Part shown: in pieces, positions 1 to 8,862 of the stretch | How positions within the stretch are numbered: position 1 is the first letter of the stretch | Layout of the letters: every line of letters begins with the position of its first letter | NCBI RefSeq assembly: GCF_003386235.1 | Contig: NZ_QRDZ01000050.1 | Location: forward strand, 1-47,714 | Length of the DNA: 47,714 nucleotides | From: Cohnella phaseoli | GTDB taxonomy: Bacteria; Bacillota; Bacilli; Paenibacillales; Paenibacillaceae | Direction: 5' to 3' | The notes under the pieces: model-generated | The model's database searches: none | The model's input: only the letters and a program-made list of their open reading frames with translations | What the model was told of the DNA's origin: nothing | Translations under genes and position numbers: made by a program

Positions 1-66
1 TCTGCAACTCCAGAATACAAAAAAATCACCAAAGGCGAACGGATTTCATTCCGTTTTGTGCCTTGA
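1..66 (+). CDS. C-terminal end of an unidentified protein (partial)
   Basis: An open frame runs from the first base to a TGA at 64-66 and reads as a plausible protein tail (ends ISFRFVP). It is too short to assign a family. The next gene's ribosome binding site (GAAAGGA, 74-80) follows the stop by a few bases, the usual spacing of two genes in one transcript. It may instead be a chance open frame, because only 21 codons are visible. Confidence 0.45.
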   Translation, partial: SATPEYKKITKGERISFRFVP

Positions 67-523
67 GCGTAGCGAAAGGAATGGGCATAACCATGGAAAA
101 ATTATTGCTCTTTCAATGCTAGTGTTTGTATTTACAGGCCCTTCAACTTTAGTAGACGCTCATCCAACCAAAGGTGAAGCAGTTAAAAGCGTGTATGCCA
201 CATCAGAACAAATATTATTGGATATGATGTGGACTTCGATAAACAGGTATGTAAACGATAATTATGGGCATGACGTTTTTTGGGCAGAACCTCGTATTAC
301 TGATGCACGACTTGAGGCGAAATCACCAAATAGCTGGAGTTATGTAGTATCACTAATGATAAAAGTAGATGACCATTCCGATCAATACCAGGATTTTGGG
401 CTAGATCAAATGACAATAAAAATTGATTCTTCTCAATATAACAATAAACGATCTTCAAATGGGTCGAACATACATTTAGTGGAGTATAAGAAATTTGTCC
501 TTCCACAAAGATTGAATCCATGA
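56..523 (+). CDS. DUF3888-like secreted protein, start region out of frame
   Basis: After a hydrophobic signal-peptide-like stretch (IIALSMLVFVFTGPSTLVDA) comes a domain I match to DUF3888. It shows ILLDMMWTSINRYVNDNYG near the start and GLDQMTIKID near the end, with alternating strands between. The function of the family is unknown; export is inferred from the signal peptide. The only start in this frame is a TTG at 56 with no ribosome binding site, and it would put charged residues before the signal. The natural start would be ATG 93 (or 81) behind GAAAGGA 74-80, but that frame stops after ten codons. One extra A in the run at 97-101 would join ATG 93 to the protein. So this is either a fresh frameshift or a sequence error. 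Confidence 0.6.
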   Translation: MCLERSERNGHNHGKIIALSMLVFVFTGPSTLVDAHPTKGEAVKSVYATSEQILLDMMWTSINRYVNDNYGHDVFWAEPRITDARLEAKSPNSWSYVVSLMIKVDDHSDQYQDFGLDQMTIKIDSSQYNNKRSSNGSNIHLVEYKKFVLPQRLNP

Positions 524-896
524 AAGTGACTACACATTAAGCTAATGAAGAACGTTAACTGAATAATAACACAACGGCAGCCGGCCAGAAGATCGGCTGT
601 CGTTGTTCGTTAAAGTAGTAGGCAGGATAATTCCAAATGGTAGACAGGGGGATTTATATCGGAATTTTGAGTCTAGCGAAAGACGGATGAGCGTGACAAC
701 AATTTGAAGAAAATGACAACGAATGTAGCCCTTATAAGGATAATTTCAACAAGCACACCCCCATACAAGATGAGGTTTCAAAGAAATGTCTTAAAGGCAG
801 CAACACTATAAACAAATTCTCGGACAAACGTGACAGGTAATTTGTACCAATCCGTCGAATGACAATATTAACGTTCACCTAATGGAGGGCTTAAAT
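524..896 (+). other. Gene-free stretch with one repeat hairpin
   Basis: Apart from the hairpin repeat at 550-606 and a short dispersed motif (TTAAAGTAGTAGGCAGGATA, 610-629) I see no gene, RNA or clear promoter here. The next gene's ribosome binding site, GGAGGG, lies at 884-889. Confidence 0.5.
550..606 (+). repeat. Dispersed intergenic hairpin repeat, copy 1
   Basis: Arms ACAACGGCAGCCG (571-583) and CGGCTGTCGTTGT (594-606) pair with one wobble. The hairpin and its left flank (AACGTTAACTGAATAATAAC) recur at 29723-29777 with few changes. In both places it lies downstream of a plus-strand gene, so it may act as a transcription terminator or mRNA 3' end. Confidence 0.7.
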
Positions 897-1727
897 ATGC
901 CAGTATCAATGGATAAAGCAAGAGAATTTGTATATGCTAACGGTTTGCTTTGGGAACAAGCATTATTCAGTTATCTTTTCGATGACGGCTCACTTGAACG
1001 ACTTCATCAATGCCTTCTCTGTTATAAAAATTCTGATGGGGGTTGGGGACACGGGCTAGAATATGATATTAAATGCCCAGATTCTCATCCCCTTGCACTT
1101 GAATTTTTACTTACGATTGAACGTGATACCAAAATTCCACTAACAGATTTGTTAGAAGGTACTGTTGATTGGATAGAACGCAACAAAAATGAAGATGGTT
1201 CTTTGAAGAATCCCGACTCCTTACACAAGTACCCTCATGCTCCGTGGTGGAGTAATGGCGGACAGTCCTCGCCTGATTCAATTACTGGTAATCTCATTAA
1301 AATGGGAATTTGCTCAACTTCCTTAACAGCATCAACATCATTATGGGTAAAGACAAACTTGACACTTGAGAAAATTCGAGCAAATGAATGGTTATTTATG
1401 GCTTATCACGCCCATGACTACTTTTTGAACCTAGATGATACACCTGAAAATAGACCTTTCATCGAAGCAACCATAGACAATATTATTGAATGTGCAAAAA
1501 GCGCCACGGAGAAAAACTACTTTACACTATTCCAATTTGCAAATTCACCTGATACCGAAATCGCAAAAGCTATGCCCAAAGAGTTAATTAACAAATTCCT
1601 TGATTATCTTGAGTCCTCGCAACGTGAAGATGGATGTTGGAATGATGAACATGGCTTAAAACATTGGCAACCGTATAATACTACTTTTATTCTTTCTGTA
1701 CTTAAAAATTACGGAAGACTGAGTTAG
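897..1727 (+). CDS. Helical-repeat protein of the terpene-cyclase/prenyltransferase-like fold
   Basis: A 276-residue soluble protein with no signal peptide or membrane segment. Repeated blocks of the kind seen in alpha/alpha-toroid proteins are visible: NSDGGWGHGLEYD near residue 45 and REDGCWNDEHGLKHWQPY near the C-terminus. They resemble the Q-x-x-D-G-x-W repeats of squalene/oxidosqualene cyclases and prenyltransferases. It is far shorter than a true cyclase and shows no DxDD catalytic motif, so I do not assign an enzyme activity. ATG 897 is chosen over ATG 882 because GGAGGG (884-889) sits 7 bases before it, while 882 overlaps that site. It stands alone between gene-free stretches; its AT-rich sequence matches the accessory genes. 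Confidence 0.75.
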   Translation: MPVSMDKAREFVYANGLLWEQALFSYLFDDGSLERLHQCLLCYKNSDGGWGHGLEYDIKCPDSHPLALEFLLTIERDTKIPLTDLLEGTVDWIERNKNEDGSLKNPDSLHKYPHAPWWSNGGQSSPDSITGNLIKMGICSTSLTASTSLWVKTNLTLEKIRANEWLFMAYHAHDYFLNLDDTPENRPFIEATIDNIIECAKSATEKNYFTLFQFANSPDTEIAKAMPKELINKFLDYLESSQREDGCWNDEHGLKHWQPYNTTFILSVLKNYGRLS

Positions 1728-2137
1728 GAGCAGCGCTCGATTCCGCTGGAATTCCCCCCCAACTTCTTACATAACCTTTAGGATCTATCCATGCAGGATC
1801 GTTGATTTAGCGTGCTTTAGAAATTCAGGATTATTGAATTTAAATGGCGCCACCATCTGTTTGGACTTTGCATGCTAAGTGTAACCATTAGCCACCATGC
1901 CAGACAGGGGTGGTTTTTTCTATTTGTAATATTTTTACTTGTTTGTTTTTTTAAGAAACATACTTTAGTAGGTAGTGAGGCCTTACACAATTCGTTATGT
2001 TTAATCTATGTTCAGTGGAAGGAGAGTCAATGAAGATATGGACCTGCTAGGATATGCGAAAATATCGAATTATTATGGTTATCGTAAAATGGCGTGGAAT
2101 AGGGATTACAACTTATAATTTATGAAGGGAGATTAAT
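1728..2137 (+). other. Gene-free stretch with a terminator and a possible leader ORF
   Basis: Only a terminator-like hairpin (1890-1919) and a short ORF are visible. GGAAGGAG at 2017-2024 precedes ATG 2030 (6 codons) and ATG 2038 (26 codons, to 2118). The latter could be a leader peptide or the remnant of a gene start. It resembles nothing I recognise. Confidence 0.4.
1890..1919 (+). terminator. Weak rho-independent terminator
   Basis: AGCCACC (1890-1896) pairs with GGTGGTT (1909-1915), one pair being a wobble, and runs into six T residues ending at 1919. It lies about 160 bases after the preceding stop, so the assignment to that gene is loose. Confidence 0.5.
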
Positions 2138-2572
2138 ATGAATACACAAAATAAAGCACAAAATGTACTGGAAGACATCAAAGTCAGTTCGAAACTGAAG
2201 CTTGCTACGCTGTGGGCGAGTTTTATGTTTCTCTATATTTATGTTGATTATTTCGCCTTATATATGCCGGACAAAATAGAAGGTATTCTGGAAGGAAAAA
2301 TATTTATATTTGACATTTCATATGTCTTTCTATTGGTAGCACTGATTTCGGTAACAATTCCAGCTCTTATGATCTTCCTTTCTGTTGCCCTGCCGGCAAA
2401 AGTTAGTCGCTGGGCAAATATCATTATTGCGGCGGTGTATATCCCCTATACATTGTTTAATTTGACAGGAGAGGCTTGGGTGCACATGGTGTTTGGCGCT
2501 GTTGTAGAAGTCGCTCTTCTTTGTCTAATTATCTGGTATGCATGGAAATGGCCTTCTTCGTTGGCCAAATAG
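2138..2572 (+). CDS. DUF6326-family small membrane protein
   Basis: 144 residues with four predicted membrane segments: near 20-40 (LATLWASFMFLYIYVDYFAL), 60-82, 90-110 and 115-137. The N-terminal block LEDIKVSSKLKLATLW followed by FLYIYVDYFALYMPDKIEGI matches my recollection of DUF6326 proteins. These are small integral membrane proteins of unknown function common in Firmicutes. The start has a good ribosome binding site (GAAGGGAG, 8 bases before the ATG). The strong terminator at 2682-2714 lies 110 bases downstream, so the gene is probably monocistronic and separate from the cyd operon. Confidence 0.75.
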   Translation: MNTQNKAQNVLEDIKVSSKLKLATLWASFMFLYIYVDYFALYMPDKIEGILEGKIFIFDISYVFLLVALISVTIPALMIFLSVALPAKVSRWANIIIAAVYIPYTLFNLTGEAWVHMVFGAVVEVALLCLIIWYAWKWPSSLAK

Positions 2573-2681
2573 ATAGAAACATACAGGCTGTCGAGATTGT
2601 TTCGGCAGTGTATTTGTCCTCAAACCTCCTCTAATCCATCCGTCAGCAAGCAAAGGAACAGATAAAGCTACCATGATAAGT

Positions 2682-2714
2682 AAGCTCGATCAATAGCTCG
2701 ATCGAGCTTTTTTT
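2682..2714 (+). terminator. Strong rho-independent terminator
   Basis: A perfect 10-bp stem, AAGCTCGATC (2682-2691) with GATCGAGCTT (2700-2709), an 8-nt loop and a T run (2708-2714). It isolates the DUF6326 gene from the cyd operon. Confidence 0.85.
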
Positions 2715-2785
2715 GCATTTTTCATCGAACTGTCAGAAAGAATTGTTCCATTCATGAACGATTAAGGGAGAAGATGTGACCGTGA

Positions 2786-2814
2786 TTGTTCTGAATAAAG
2801 GACAGAGATAAAAT
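2786..2814 (+). promoter_or_regulatory. Probable sigma-A promoter of cydABDC
   Basis: TTGTTC (2786-2791), 17 bases, then TAAAAT (2809-2814), 43 bases before the cydA start. I looked for a Rex operator of the TTGTGAA-N4-TTCACAA type and found none convincing. Confidence 0.55.
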
Positions 2815-2856
2815 CAACATTAATTACAAATGGCTTGGGAAGGGAGGCAGTAATAC

Positions 2857-4221
2857 ATGGAAATTGATACGGTACTATGGAGCAGGCTGGTGACAGGAAT
2901 GACACTAGGGTTCCATATGATATTCGCGACGATTGGTGTCGGTATCCCTCTCATGATCGCGATTGCTGAGCTCATCGGCATCCGCAAGCGAGATGCTCAC
3001 TACACACTGATGGCTAAGAGGTGGGCGCGGGGGTTTGTTATATCCGTAGCAGTCGGTGTCGTAACAGGCACGGCAATCTCACTGCAACTGGCATTGGTGT
3101 GGCCGAATTTTATGAAGTTGGCAGGGAACGTTATTGCGCTTCCGTTATTCATGGAGGTGTTTGCATTCTTTTTTGAAGCTATCTTTCTTGGCATTTATCT
3201 GTATACGTGGGATCGGTTCAAGAACCCATATATTCATTGGCTGCTCACAATCCCCATTGTCGCAGGGGCAGGCATGTCTGCTGTTTTTATCACGACTGTG
3301 AATGGTTTTATGAACCAACCTGGGGGATTTACAATTCAAGGCGGACAATTTACAGCCGTTAACCCGGTACAAGCGATGCTAAATACGGCGACTTTCTCCA
3401 AAGTGTTCCATGTATTAAGCTCGGCCTATCTCACAGGAGCAGCTCTGCTAGCAGGAATAGCAGCCTTTACGATGCTTAAAAAGGGCGTTACAGGATATCA
3501 CAAAAAAGCACTGAAGCTTATGATGACTGTTGTCCTGTTGTTCGGCGCACTAAACACCTTTGCTGGAGATGTGTCCGCCAAATTTTTGGCCGAGCATCAA
3601 CCGGAAAAGCTGGCTGCTGCGGAATGGCATTTTGAGACCGAGAGCGGTGCGGATCTGATTTTATTAGGATGGCTTAATGCCGAGCATCAAATTATAGGCG
3701 CACTTCACCTGCCGAAGTTTCTCAGCTTCCTTGCTTTTGGAAACTTCAACGCGAAAGTAACAGGTCTGAACGAGTTTCCTCCGGACGAACAACCTCCGCT
3801 CCTTGTGCATTACTTTTTTGACTTGATGGCTGGCATCGGATTTGCATTGTTGGGCATATCCGTTCTGTATTTCCTATTTACATTCTGGAAAAAACGCAAT
3901 GAGCACAACAAATGGATACTCCGCATGATTGCTTTAGGTGCGCCGCTCGCGTTTTTGGGGGTCGAGCTGGGCTGGTTTTATACCGAGTTGGGGCGGCAGC
4001 CGTGGATTTTACGAGGATATATGCGTGTAGAAGAAGCGGCGACGACATCGCCAAGCGTGAGAATTCTTTTTTTCCTCTTCCTTCTTCTCTACATTGTATT
4101 AGGCGTGGTTAGCGTTTTTGTTCTTCGGCGCTTATTCAACAATAATCCGGCAGAAACTGAGATGGAGAAGTGGACGCAGCATGAGGACGACAAGAGGACG
4201 GGGAAGGGAGCGCATACCTGA
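2857..4221 (+). CDS. cydA: Cytochrome bd quinol oxidase subunit I (CydA)
   Basis: Catalytic subunit of the bd-type terminal oxidase, which oxidises quinol and reduces oxygen to water in the cytoplasmic membrane. The 454 residues are normal for Bacillus-type CydA with a short Q-loop. Ligand residues known from the family fall in place: H20 (FHMIFATIG), E100 and E107 (MEVFAFFFEA), H185 (SKVFH), M324 (FFDLMAGIG) and E377 beside GRQPW (379-383). In the Geobacillus structure the corresponding residues bind the three hemes. About nine membrane segments are visible. GGGAGG precedes the ATG. The stop overlaps the cydB start by one base (TGATG), so the two are translationally coupled. First gene of cydABDC. 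Confidence 0.97.
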   Translation: MEIDTVLWSRLVTGMTLGFHMIFATIGVGIPLMIAIAELIGIRKRDAHYTLMAKRWARGFVISVAVGVVTGTAISLQLALVWPNFMKLAGNVIALPLFMEVFAFFFEAIFLGIYLYTWDRFKNPYIHWLLTIPIVAGAGMSAVFITTVNGFMNQPGGFTIQGGQFTAVNPVQAMLNTATFSKVFHVLSSAYLTGAALLAGIAAFTMLKKGVTGYHKKALKLMMTVVLLFGALNTFAGDVSAKFLAEHQPEKLAAAEWHFETESGADLILLGWLNAEHQIIGALHLPKFLSFLAFGNFNAKVTGLNEFPPDEQPPLLVHYFFDLMAGIGFALLGISVLYFLFTFWKKRNEHNKWILRMIALGAPLAFLGVELGWFYTELGRQPWILRGYMRVEEAATTSPSVRILFFLFLLLYIVLGVVSVFVLRRLFNNNPAETEMEKWTQHEDDKRTGKGAHT

Positions 4222-5234
4222 TGAGTTACGATTTGATTGGGATTTCGGTACTTTGGCTGTTTTTGTACGGGTACCTTATTATAGCCTCCATTGACTTTGG
4301 AGCCGGTTTCTTTGCCTTTTATGCTCGCCTCACCAAGCAGGACCACCTCATTAATCGTCTGATTTCTCGTTATTTGTCACCCGTATGGGAGATCACAAAT
4401 GTATTTTTCGTCTTTTTCTACATCGGCATGATCGGATTTTTTCCGGATACAGCCTATTATTATGGTTCGGCGCTGCTTGTTCCGGGGAGTATTGCAATCG
4501 TGCTGCTTGCTATTCGCGGTTCGTTCTATGCGTTTGAGAACTATGGTTCCAAAAATAACATCGTCTATCTGTTTTTGTACGGCGCATCGGGATTGCTGAT
4601 CCCGGCTTCGTTGTCCGTGGCGCTGGCCCTGTCTGAAGGCGGCTTTATCATGAAACAGGATCAGTCGGTTTTTCTGGATTACTGGGCTTTATTTACCAAT
4701 CCCTTGTCGTGGAGCATCGTTGGATTGGCGATTGTGTCTGTCTTGTTTATTAGCGCTTGTTTTCTGGCGTTTTACGCTTCACGGGCAGAGGATCAAGCTG
4801 CGCTAAAACTTATGAGGACCTACGCGCTGTTCTGGAGCACACCGACGATTATTATCGCCCTGACGGCCTTTATCTATTTGGGGCAACACAATGAGCGACA
4901 TTATCAAAATATGATGGATTTATGGTGGCTGCTTGCGCTTTCTGTTGCCTTTTTCATGATTGCGATGTGGCTGTTAAACCGCGGCCGCCGCTACGGGTTA
5001 GCATTTGTTTGCATCATGCTGCAATTTTTCTGTGCCTTTTTCGCTTACGGAATCGGGCAGTATCCCTATATTCTTGATCCCTACATTACGATTCAGAGCA
5101 GCGTCACCTCATCCTCAATGGGCTTCGCGCTGGTTGTCGTATTTATCGGGGGCATGTGTCTATTGATTCCTTCCCTTATTTTGGTTTTCAAGCTGTTCCT
5201 GTTCGATGCAGATTACGTGAAAGGGAAAAAGTAG
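4221..5234 (+). CDS. cydB: Cytochrome bd quinol oxidase subunit II (CydB)
   Basis: Second structural subunit of the bd oxidase, with no hemes of its own in known structures. It is a 337-residue, nearly all-helical membrane protein with about nine segments. The N-terminal motif LYGYLIIASIDFGAGFF corresponds to the conserved first helix of CydB, and WEITNVFFVFFYIGMIGFFP follows the first loop. Its ATG shares one base with the cydA stop. It has no cytoplasmic domain, as usual. Identification rests on this pattern together with its place between cydA and cydD, the standard Bacillus order. Confidence 0.95.
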   Translation: MSYDLIGISVLWLFLYGYLIIASIDFGAGFFAFYARLTKQDHLINRLISRYLSPVWEITNVFFVFFYIGMIGFFPDTAYYYGSALLVPGSIAIVLLAIRGSFYAFENYGSKNNIVYLFLYGASGLLIPASLSVALALSEGGFIMKQDQSVFLDYWALFTNPLSWSIVGLAIVSVLFISACFLAFYASRAEDQAALKLMRTYALFWSTPTIIIALTAFIYLGQHNERHYQNMMDLWWLLALSVAFFMIAMWLLNRGRRYGLAFVCIMLQFFCAFFAYGIGQYPYILDPYITIQSSVTSSSMGFALVVVFIGGMCLLIPSLILVFKLFLFDADYVKGKK

Positions 5235-5273
5235 GCTTATTGCTCGCAGGCTATTACGATAAAGGAGTTGAGT

Positions 5274-7043
5274 TTGGTGAAGGGGAAAAGAAGCTTAGTC
5301 GCTATGCAGATGACCGCCCAACGCAAACGTCTCATTTACCTGACATTCATCTCGCTCGCACTAGGCGCCGCTATTGTAAGTCAGGCTGCATTGCTGGCAG
5401 AAGCCGTCCAGCGGATCTTTGTGGAGAATGCCTCTTTTTCATCAGTTGCCCCACTGCTCGGCATCCTACTGGTCGTGATGGCGATACGTGCACTGTTGTC
5501 ATATGGGAACGGGACTGTTGGTTTGCAAATGGCGGCAACCGCCAAAAAAAATATGCGAGTATCCGTGCTTCAGAATTTTACGCATGCTTCCATGCCGTCC
5601 TCTCTTCGAGGGCAAACGGGGGGGAAGGTCAGTATGGCGCTGGATGCTGTGGATGAGGCGGATAGTTATTTCAGTCAATACATGCCGCGTATGGTGGAAA
5701 CGGTCATTATCCCCATTCTGATTATGGTCGTTACGTTTACCCAACATGCCAATTCAGGGATCATCATGCTGGTTACGGCTCCGTTTATCCCGATTTTTAT
5801 GATTCTGGTAGGGTTGAAAACGAAAAATAAATCAGAAGAAAAGATTGCGCAGTTGGCTGAGTTTGCCAGTACATTTCTGGATTCCCTTCAAGGGCTCGTT
5901 ACGTTAAAAATATTCGGACGGGCCCGCCGTCAGCAGCAAGAAATCGAACGCAGCAGCTTAAGATACCGTGATGCCACAATGGATATTTTGAAGATTGCGT
6001 TTACGAATACCCTCATGCTGGAATCAATTGTGATGCTCAGCATCGGGATTGTTGCGCTCGAACTGGCCATTCAACTGCTTGTCTTCAAATCGATGTCGTT
6101 TCACACGGCCTTTTTTGTTTTGTTGCTCGTGCCCGAATTTTACAGCTTGCTAAAGAGTTCGGGAACCGCTTTTCACAATGGGCGAACCAGTATGGGGGCG
6201 ATTCGCAAGGTTGAAACCATGCTCGCGGACACGAACGATAGAATCGATCCGCAGGATCAGCCGATAAGGCTCCGCACATTCCCGAAGAAACTGTTCCCAA
6301 TGCCGCCCGTCCTTGAACTGGACAATGTCCGGTTTCAGTATGCACCTGACTCATTCGAGCTAAATACAGGCTCGATCACAATTGGACCAGGAGATCATAT
6401 TGCCCTTGTTGGTCATAGCGGATCCGGCAAATCGACCTTGCTCCATCTTATAGCGGGATTACTAAAACCGGTGTCGGGGACTATTCTGGTGAATGGAAAC
6501 CCGCTTACTCAACAGAATGAGACGATATGGTTCGAACATATTAGCTACATTACGCAGCATCCTTACATTTTTGCAGGTACCTTCGCCGATAATATCGCGA
6601 TCGGTGCCGGGCGGGAAGTCTCCAGGGCTGAAATCGAGGCGGCGGCTGCGGACGCGGGTCTTTCGATGGTTGTATCCCAACTGGAGCAGGGATTGGATAC
6701 CCCTGTCGGTGAAGGCGGTAGAGGTCTATCCGGTGGGGAAAAGCAACGGCTAGCCGTAGCGCGAGCTTTTTTGAAGCGCCCTTCCATGATTTTGTTCGAT
6801 GAGCCGACCGTCGGACTTGATCTTCACACCGAGGGCATTCTGCAACAATCGATTGCAACCTTGGCAAAATCGGCGACGATGATCACGGTGGCTCACCGAT
6901 TGTATACCATTCGAAACGCGGACAACATTTTGTTTATGGACCATGGCGTCCTAAAGGGCTCGGGACATCACGACGAGCTTATGAAACGTCTGCCGGCGTA
7001 TGCGGAGATGGTCGATGTCCAACGCAAAGGGGTGCCGGGATGA
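5274..7043 (+). CDS. cydD: Thiol/heme-handling ABC exporter subunit CydD
   Basis: One half of the CydDC heterodimeric ABC exporter needed to assemble cytochrome bd; in E. coli it handles cysteine, glutathione and heme. Six membrane helices (about 20-310) are followed by an ATPase domain. Walker A is GHSGSGKST (380-388), the signature LSGGEKQR starts at 485, and Walker B is ILFDEP (D509, E510). TTG 5268 abuts the ribosome binding site AAAGGAG (5261-5267), so TTG 5274 or GTG 5277 is the likelier start; I chose 5274. It follows cydB by about 40 bases. Its stop overlaps the cydC start by four bases (ATGA). Confidence 0.93.
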   Translation: MVKGKRSLVAMQMTAQRKRLIYLTFISLALGAAIVSQAALLAEAVQRIFVENASFSSVAPLLGILLVVMAIRALLSYGNGTVGLQMAATAKKNMRVSVLQNFTHASMPSSLRGQTGGKVSMALDAVDEADSYFSQYMPRMVETVIIPILIMVVTFTQHANSGIIMLVTAPFIPIFMILVGLKTKNKSEEKIAQLAEFASTFLDSLQGLVTLKIFGRARRQQQEIERSSLRYRDATMDILKIAFTNTLMLESIVMLSIGIVALELAIQLLVFKSMSFHTAFFVLLLVPEFYSLLKSSGTAFHNGRTSMGAIRKVETMLADTNDRIDPQDQPIRLRTFPKKLFPMPPVLELDNVRFQYAPDSFELNTGSITIGPGDHIALVGHSGSGKSTLLHLIAGLLKPVSGTILVNGNPLTQQNETIWFEHISYITQHPYIFAGTFADNIAIGAGREVSRAEIEAAAADAGLSMVVSQLEQGLDTPVGEGGRGLSGGEKQRLAVARAFLKRPSMILFDEPTVGLDLHTEGILQQSIATLAKSATMITVAHRLYTIRNADNILFMDHGVLKGSGHHDELMKRLPAYAEMVDVQRKGVPG

Positions 7044-8767
7044 ACGAGTTGGCTATTTTGTTCCAAGCTATGATTCGGGAGCGCAAAGATATTATTCTTT
7101 CGATTTTAGGTGGGTTTGTCGCCGGCATCGCCGGTGTGGTCCTCTTTTCTGCGAGCGGATATCTCATTTCGCAGACGGTGTTTGCACCTCCGCTGTATAC
7201 GCTAATCGTACTTACTTCATTGGTCAAGCTGCTTGGTTTGATTCGAGCGATGAGTCGTTATGGCGAGCGCTTATATTCGCATAGAGCGACGTTCTCTATG
7301 CTTAGCCGATTGCGAACCTCCTTTTTTGACAAGCTTATTCCTTTAACGCCGGGAATTTTAAGTCATAAACGAAGCGGCGATCTGCTTGCGCGAATCGTAG
7401 GGGACGTAGAGAGTTTGCAGCACTATTTTTTACGCGTCGCGTATCCGCCGATCATTGTTGTTATGGTGTTCTTGACGACAATGCTGGCTACCGCCTCCTT
7501 TTCTTTCTGGATGGCTTGCTTGATGCTACTCGGTATGCTGGGGACCGTATGGGTCGTGCCGGGAATCGTGTTGCTAGGATATCGAAAAATCAATGGGGAT
7601 GTTCGCAATCAGCGGGCGCTGCTGTCTACGGAACTAACAGAGGTGTTGTATGGTTTCCGGGATCTTAAAGTTTATGGGCAGCTTGCGCAGCGGGAACAGC
7701 AACTTCACCAAGCTTCTGCCGCATTGGCAGCCGAGCAGCAGCGAGCGGCCGGACAACTGCTACGCGGACAATCAATGCACGTCTTTGTCACCTATCTGAT
7801 TTCCTGGGGGGTGTTGGCGCTTGGTGCTTATCTGATATCGGATGGAACGCTAGCCGGCGTATATCTGGCTATGCTTGTCATGGCCTCATTAACTGTATTT
7901 GAAGAAGCAGCGGCTATGGCCACGTTGCCGGCATATAAGCAAGATAGCGAACATGCAGCCAAGCGGCTGACGGAAGCCGTATTAACTCCTGCCACGCAGC
8001 CGGTGCCGCCAAGCCGTACGTTGAATGCCGACCACGCCGTTTCTATTGAGTTATCCGGTGTTTCCTTTCAATATGAAGGGGAGTGGAGGCCGGCGTTGAA
8101 GAACTTTTCGTTGCAAATTCCACCTGGCTCCAAAACGGCGATTGTCGGACCTAGCGGTTCAGGAAAGTCCACGCTGATTGAGTTGTTGCTCAAGCTGCGT
8201 ACGCCGACGGCCGGGGATTTGCGACTAGACGGCATATCGGTAGAAGAGTTGGAGGAGTCGAGCATTTGGAAAACGGCTAATGTCGTGCTGCAGCAAAGCC
8301 ATTTTTTCCGGGGAACGATCCGGGATAACTTGCTCATGGATGGCGAGGACCATTCTGACGGCGACCTGTTGGATATCCTCGCTAAAGTGCAATTGCCGAC
8401 CACTTCATTAACGGATCCCGTGTACGAAAAGGGAGAAAATTTATCGGATGGCGAAAAACAGCGCTTGGCCCTGGCGCGGGCTATGCTTCGCAAGGGAAAG
8501 CTATGGCTGCTGGATGAGCCGACGTCTTCGCTGGACTATGTGACAGAGCAACATGTTTTGACACACCTATATGAACAGGCTTCCGGAGATACGCTTCTGC
8601 TAATCTGTCATCGGCTTAATGGCTTGGAAGGAATGGACAGAATTGTAGTCGTGGAGCAAGGAAGAGTGATCGAATCGGGATCGTATTCAGAGCTGATGGA
8701 GCAAAACGGCTATTTTTATAAGATGAAACAAATTGAGTTACAATTAATCGGCGAAAAGGGGGACTAA
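7040..8767 (+). CDS. cydC: Thiol/heme-handling ABC exporter subunit CydC
   Basis: Partner of CydD in the heterodimeric exporter for cytochrome bd assembly. 575 residues: a membrane domain (about 20-300), then an ATPase domain with Walker A GPSGSGKST (370-378), signature LSDGEKQR (468-475) and Walker B LLDEP (D492, E493). The signature has D in place of the usual second G. Asymmetric signatures are common in heterodimeric exporters, so this need not mean loss of function. ATG 7040 overlaps the cydD stop. It is the last gene of the operon. I see no clear terminator directly after it; AT-rich sequence of accessory type begins within about 30 bases. Confidence 0.93.
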   Translation: MNELAILFQAMIRERKDIILSILGGFVAGIAGVVLFSASGYLISQTVFAPPLYTLIVLTSLVKLLGLIRAMSRYGERLYSHRATFSMLSRLRTSFFDKLIPLTPGILSHKRSGDLLARIVGDVESLQHYFLRVAYPPIIVVMVFLTTMLATASFSFWMACLMLLGMLGTVWVVPGIVLLGYRKINGDVRNQRALLSTELTEVLYGFRDLKVYGQLAQREQQLHQASAALAAEQQRAAGQLLRGQSMHVFVTYLISWGVLALGAYLISDGTLAGVYLAMLVMASLTVFEEAAAMATLPAYKQDSEHAAKRLTEAVLTPATQPVPPSRTLNADHAVSIELSGVSFQYEGEWRPALKNFSLQIPPGSKTAIVGPSGSGKSTLIELLLKLRTPTAGDLRLDGISVEELEESSIWKTANVVLQQSHFFRGTIRDNLLMDGEDHSDGDLLDILAKVQLPTTSLTDPVYEKGENLSDGEKQRLALARAMLRKGKLWLLDEPTSSLDYVTEQHVLTHLYEQASGDTLLLICHRLNGLEGMDRIVVVEQGRVIESGSYSELMEQNGYFYKMKQIELQLIGEKGD

Positions 8768-8862
8768 GCATTTAAGGTAAGCTCGAAAAAAAGAAATAAC
8801 TTTCGTCCGTATTAATTGATCGAAAATACCAGGTACTGCCTGCAGAAGGAGCTTTGGATCAA

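Noticed and set aside
2715..2856. Rex operator upstream of cydA
   Set aside because: TGTGACCG (2775-2782) resembles a half-site, but no partner half-site at the right spacing was found.
5156..5656. A 166-codon plus-strand frame across the cydB/cydD junction
   Set aside because: It overlaps both genes in another frame and its translation is not protein-like.
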